A stretch of DNA of 64,000 bases from UBA4733 sp036734945 (GTDB lineage: Bacteria > Chloroflexota > UBA4733), in the NCBI GenBank assembly GCA_036734945.1, contig DAIMXP010000001.1:62001-126000 (forward strand). The letters run 5' to 3'. Below are positions 62,161 to 64,000 of the stretch, piece by piece. The notes under the pieces are model-generated. The model was not told where the DNA came from, searched no databases, and saw only the letters and a list, made by a program, of their open reading frames with translations. Positions within the stretch are counted from its first letter, which is position 1; each line of letters begins with the position of its first letter. Position numbers and translations under genes: made by a program.

Positions 62161-62235
62161 GGGATGGTCCTTGGAAATGTTGATGATGCTGCCGCTACGG
62201 ACCTTCCCGTCCAACCGCAGCGGATCGGCTGCCAT
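62161..62235 (-). pseudogene. Short-chain dehydrogenase remnant beside the IS110
   Basis: The minus strand from ATG 62235 reads MAADPLRLDGKVRSGSIINI then SKDHPELVRKCG. LDGKV is the usual SDR start before the TGxxxGxG loop, and GSIINIS is a strand from the middle of SDR proteins. The nucleotide-binding region between is missing. A purine-rich GGAAGGGAAAG precedes the ATG. This looks like an internal deletion followed by the mobile element. Confidence 0.35.
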
Positions 62236-62315
62236 AGCTCGCTTTCCCTTCCAGCACGCGGACGACACCCGCGGCTGCCTCCTCCATCTCTACCAGCCTC
62301 GGTGCTGCACCAGGC

Positions 62316-63638
62316 TCAGGGAGCCGTCGTGCGGAGGCGGTACACGTGGACGGAGTGCGGTAGGAAGGTGTCCCTCAAGGCGCTCCCGCGCGTGGCAACC
62401 ATCCGCCCCTCAAAACAAACCTCCGCCTGGCCGGTAATCGTAGCCATTCGATCCTCCAACGGGAGGTCGACGGCCGCTTGCTGTTGCTCGCCGCTTCGCC
62501 GCTCCCGACGCGCGGCCAGGAGTATCGCCGTACCATCTGCCATCGTGACGCTGAGCGTGTCCACGCGCAGTTGGTTGCTGCCGGCGCCGCCGACCTGGTG
62601 GGCATTAGCGGCCGTCGCTGCCCCGTCTGGCGCAACGATCGTCGCTAAGGCCGGCGCGAGTTGTGGTGCGGTGAGCTCACGCAGCACGGGCGCCACCGCC
62701 CCCCGCCAGAAGTCCCAGTCCCAACCAAATGGTTGCATCGCCGTATGCAGGCCCACATTCATACCGAAGGTCAGCAAGCCCTGCGCGCCGTGGATGATCG
62801 CCTGGTAGGTCATGTAACGCACCATTGCCGCTGTTGGCTGCAGCAGGCAAGGACCGATCGGGCGTCGCCGCTCGTCCCGCGGGATCGTCCCGCTCCAGGC
62901 AGCGCCTTGCAGTACCATCCAGACCCAGCTCGGCAGGCCGCCACCGGAGCGCTCCCGCGCCGCCACGGTCAGGCGGTCGGCAAAGTCGCCGACGGCGCTT
63001 GGCTGCCGGTTGCGGATGCCCGAATGCTTCCCCATTGGCTCCGATACGGGATAGAGGTCGACAGCGAAGACGTCAGCGGCGCGCCGATAACGGCGGAAGT
63101 ATCGGGCCGTAACCCGGCGAGCGGGCTGTGGGGCGAAGGTGAGCCAGACCGGGTGCTGGGGATCGTGTTCGCGGAGGCGCGAGTAGCCGGCGATGAGTTC
63201 CTGGTGGGTACGCCGCTCCTCGTCGTCCGACAGGTAGGGGTTGTTCGGCTCGTCCAGCGCCTTCCACACGCCGAGGGCGGGGTGGTGGCGAAAGCGCTCC
63301 ACGATGAAGTCCAACCAGCGCTGGCGGATGGCGTTGCCATCCAGGGTACTGAGCTGACCCAGGTTCACCGCCACCCGCACCGGGCGACCGATGGCGTCTT
63401 CCACGCGACGGGCCCAGTCGAGCTGATCGGCGGCCGCCTGCACGGTCGGCGGGAGCTGATCAGCGGCGGGCTCGGACCCCTCCAGTTGCGGCCAATCGAT
63501 GGCCGGAAGCCGTACCAGATTGACGCCGTCGCGAACCAGACGTTCCAGGGCGTCCTTACCCTCCGGGTCCTCTGCGCCGACACGTGGCCCCGGCGAAACG
63601 CCAAGCGCGAAGAACGGCAACGTCACGCCCGTGGACAT
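62316..63638 (-). CDS. Glycoside-hydrolase-like TIM-barrel protein
   Basis: 440 residues from ATG 63638, with GGGGGGATTAG upstream. LPFFALGVSPGPRVGAEDPE, VRLPAIDWPQLEG, VRVAVNLGQLSTLDGNAIRQ, GVWKALDEPNNPYLSDDEER, VFAVDLYPVSEPMGKHSGIR, WVWMVLQGAAWSG and YMTYQAIIHGAQGLLTFGMN look like strands and loops of a retaining glycosidase barrel. The glutamate in ALDEPNNPY is a good acid/base candidate. A beta-rich C-terminus (ILLAARRERRSGEQQQAAV) could be a sandwich domain. No signal peptide. It is co-directional with the sugar-binding gene cut by the window edge. Confidence 0.65.
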   Translation of the reverse strand: MSTGVTLPFFALGVSPGPRVGAEDPEGKDALERLVRDGVNLVRLPAIDWPQLEGSEPAADQLPPTVQAAADQLDWARRVEDAIGRPVRVAVNLGQLSTLDGNAIRQRWLDFIVERFRHHPALGVWKALDEPNNPYLSDDEERRTHQELIAGYSRLREHDPQHPVWLTFAPQPARRVTARYFRRYRRAADVFAVDLYPVSEPMGKHSGIRNRQPSAVGDFADRLTVAARERSGGGLPSWVWMVLQGAAWSGTIPRDERRRPIGPCLLQPTAAMVRYMTYQAIIHGAQGLLTFGMNVGLHTAMQPFGWDWDFWRGAVAPVLRELTAPQLAPALATIVAPDGAATAANAHQVGGAGSNQLRVDTLSVTMADGTAILLAARRERRSGEQQQAAVDLPLEDRMATITGQAEVCFEGRMVATRGSALRDTFLPHSVHVYRLRTTAP

Positions 63639-63747
63639 CCTAATCCCCCCAACCCTGTGTCGAACAGCCCGAGCCTGGCGGCTCCGCGCGCAAGTATAGC
63701 GCCGAGGATGCGGGAGGCTTCGGCAGCGCTGCGGCCCGTGTCGCCAC

Positions 63748-64000
63748 TCAGTTGGCGGCAGTACCCTGGCTGGACCGTAAAACGGCGTTGCCGGCCGCGT
63801 CCATCGCCGCACATGCCGCCGGCGCGCTGAACTGGCCGCTCAACAGCTTGTTGATGTTGGGATTGAATGCCTGGGTCGCCAACGGTCGCCAGAATGTGGT
63901 GTGACTGATGGGCCGCATGACATTGAGCAATTCGACCACGCTGTCAGCGTGTGCCGGCGCCCCAGCCGCCTGTTTCCAAGCCGGGGTGTCTACCAGCGAC
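63748..64000 (-). CDS. Sugar ABC transporter substrate-binding protein, C-terminus (cut by window edge)
   Basis: 84 residues are visible, beginning SLVDTPAWKQAAGAPAHADS and running to VVELLNVMRPISHTTFWRPL, then QAFNPNINKLLSGQFSAPAA. This is the last part of a family 1 extracellular binding protein, where the final helices close the C-terminal lobe. The N-terminus and signal lie beyond the window edge. It lies 109 bp upstream of the glycosidase-like gene, in the same direction. Confidence 0.7.
   Translation of the reverse strand, partial: SLVDTPAWKQAAGAPAHADSVVELLNVMRPISHTTFWRPLATQAFNPNINKLLSGQFSAPAACAAMDAAGNAVLRSSQGTAAN

Overview
This is a 64 kb piece of a GC-rich bacterial chromosome, most likely from a Chloroflexota lineage (Thermomicrobia-like). 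That placement is an inference from several signs: many Uma2/DUF820 nucleases, CUT1 sugar ABC transporters with sulfatases, a short RNase P RNA, a 16S gene not followed by a 23S gene, and a surface protein with an LPATG anchor, which suggests a single membrane. One run of 100 N (7193-7292) shows that this is a scaffold, so single-base lesions may be sequencing errors.

Layout. 1-8.4 kb: the start of a response regulator, a lipoprotein, a sulfatase, two near-duplicate Uma2 genes, a NarL-type two-component pair, and a stretch of secreted proteins (a 17-cysteine protein, two related beta-rich exported proteins, and an LPATG protein whose 15-bp repeats broke the assembly). 8.4-19.8 kb: a sulfated-glycan cluster. 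ROK repressor, sulfatase, two CUT1 permeases and a substrate-binding protein run on the minus strand, with a second sulfatase and two more binding proteins running divergently. No ATPase gene is present. 19.8-26.4 kb: a methyltransferase, a winged-helix regulator, a truncated MauE gene, two paralogous solute-binding-like lipoproteins and a second cysteine-rich peptide, several of them carrying stops. 26.4-29.3 kb: three Uma2 genes and an internally deleted S9 peptidase.

29.3-33.5 kb: NUDIX, a shikimate kinase/3-dehydroquinate synthase fusion, PlsY and a secreted glutamic (G1) peptidase. 33.7-40.3 kb: two coupled unknown genes, IlvE and an exopolysaccharide set (GT4, polyprenyl-phosphate sugar transferase, Wzz-like). 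40.4-43.3 kb: two duplicated YbjQ-type proteins, a small unknown and a DinB-like protein. 43.9-46.8 kb: DUF1697, UspA and MntH. 47.1-52.5 kb: aldo/keto reductase, PlsX, and a compact operon ending in an alkaline-phosphatase-superfamily enzyme and a PHP protein. 52.7-57.5 kb: glnA, then 16S rRNA, 5S rRNA, RNase P RNA and tRNAs fMet, Val, Tyr and Asp. 57.5-64 kb: small genes, a sixth Uma2, a dienelactone hydrolase, a broken IS110 with a long leader, a glycosidase-like protein and the end of another sugar-binding protein.

Two themes stand out. First, several families of long, near-perfect inverted repeats sit at gene ends. Second, many genes are disabled by one stop, one indel or an internal deletion. 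No CRISPR array, prophage or recognisable defence system was found. The most unusual protein-coding parts are the two cysteine-rich secreted-protein loci and the LPATG repeat protein.
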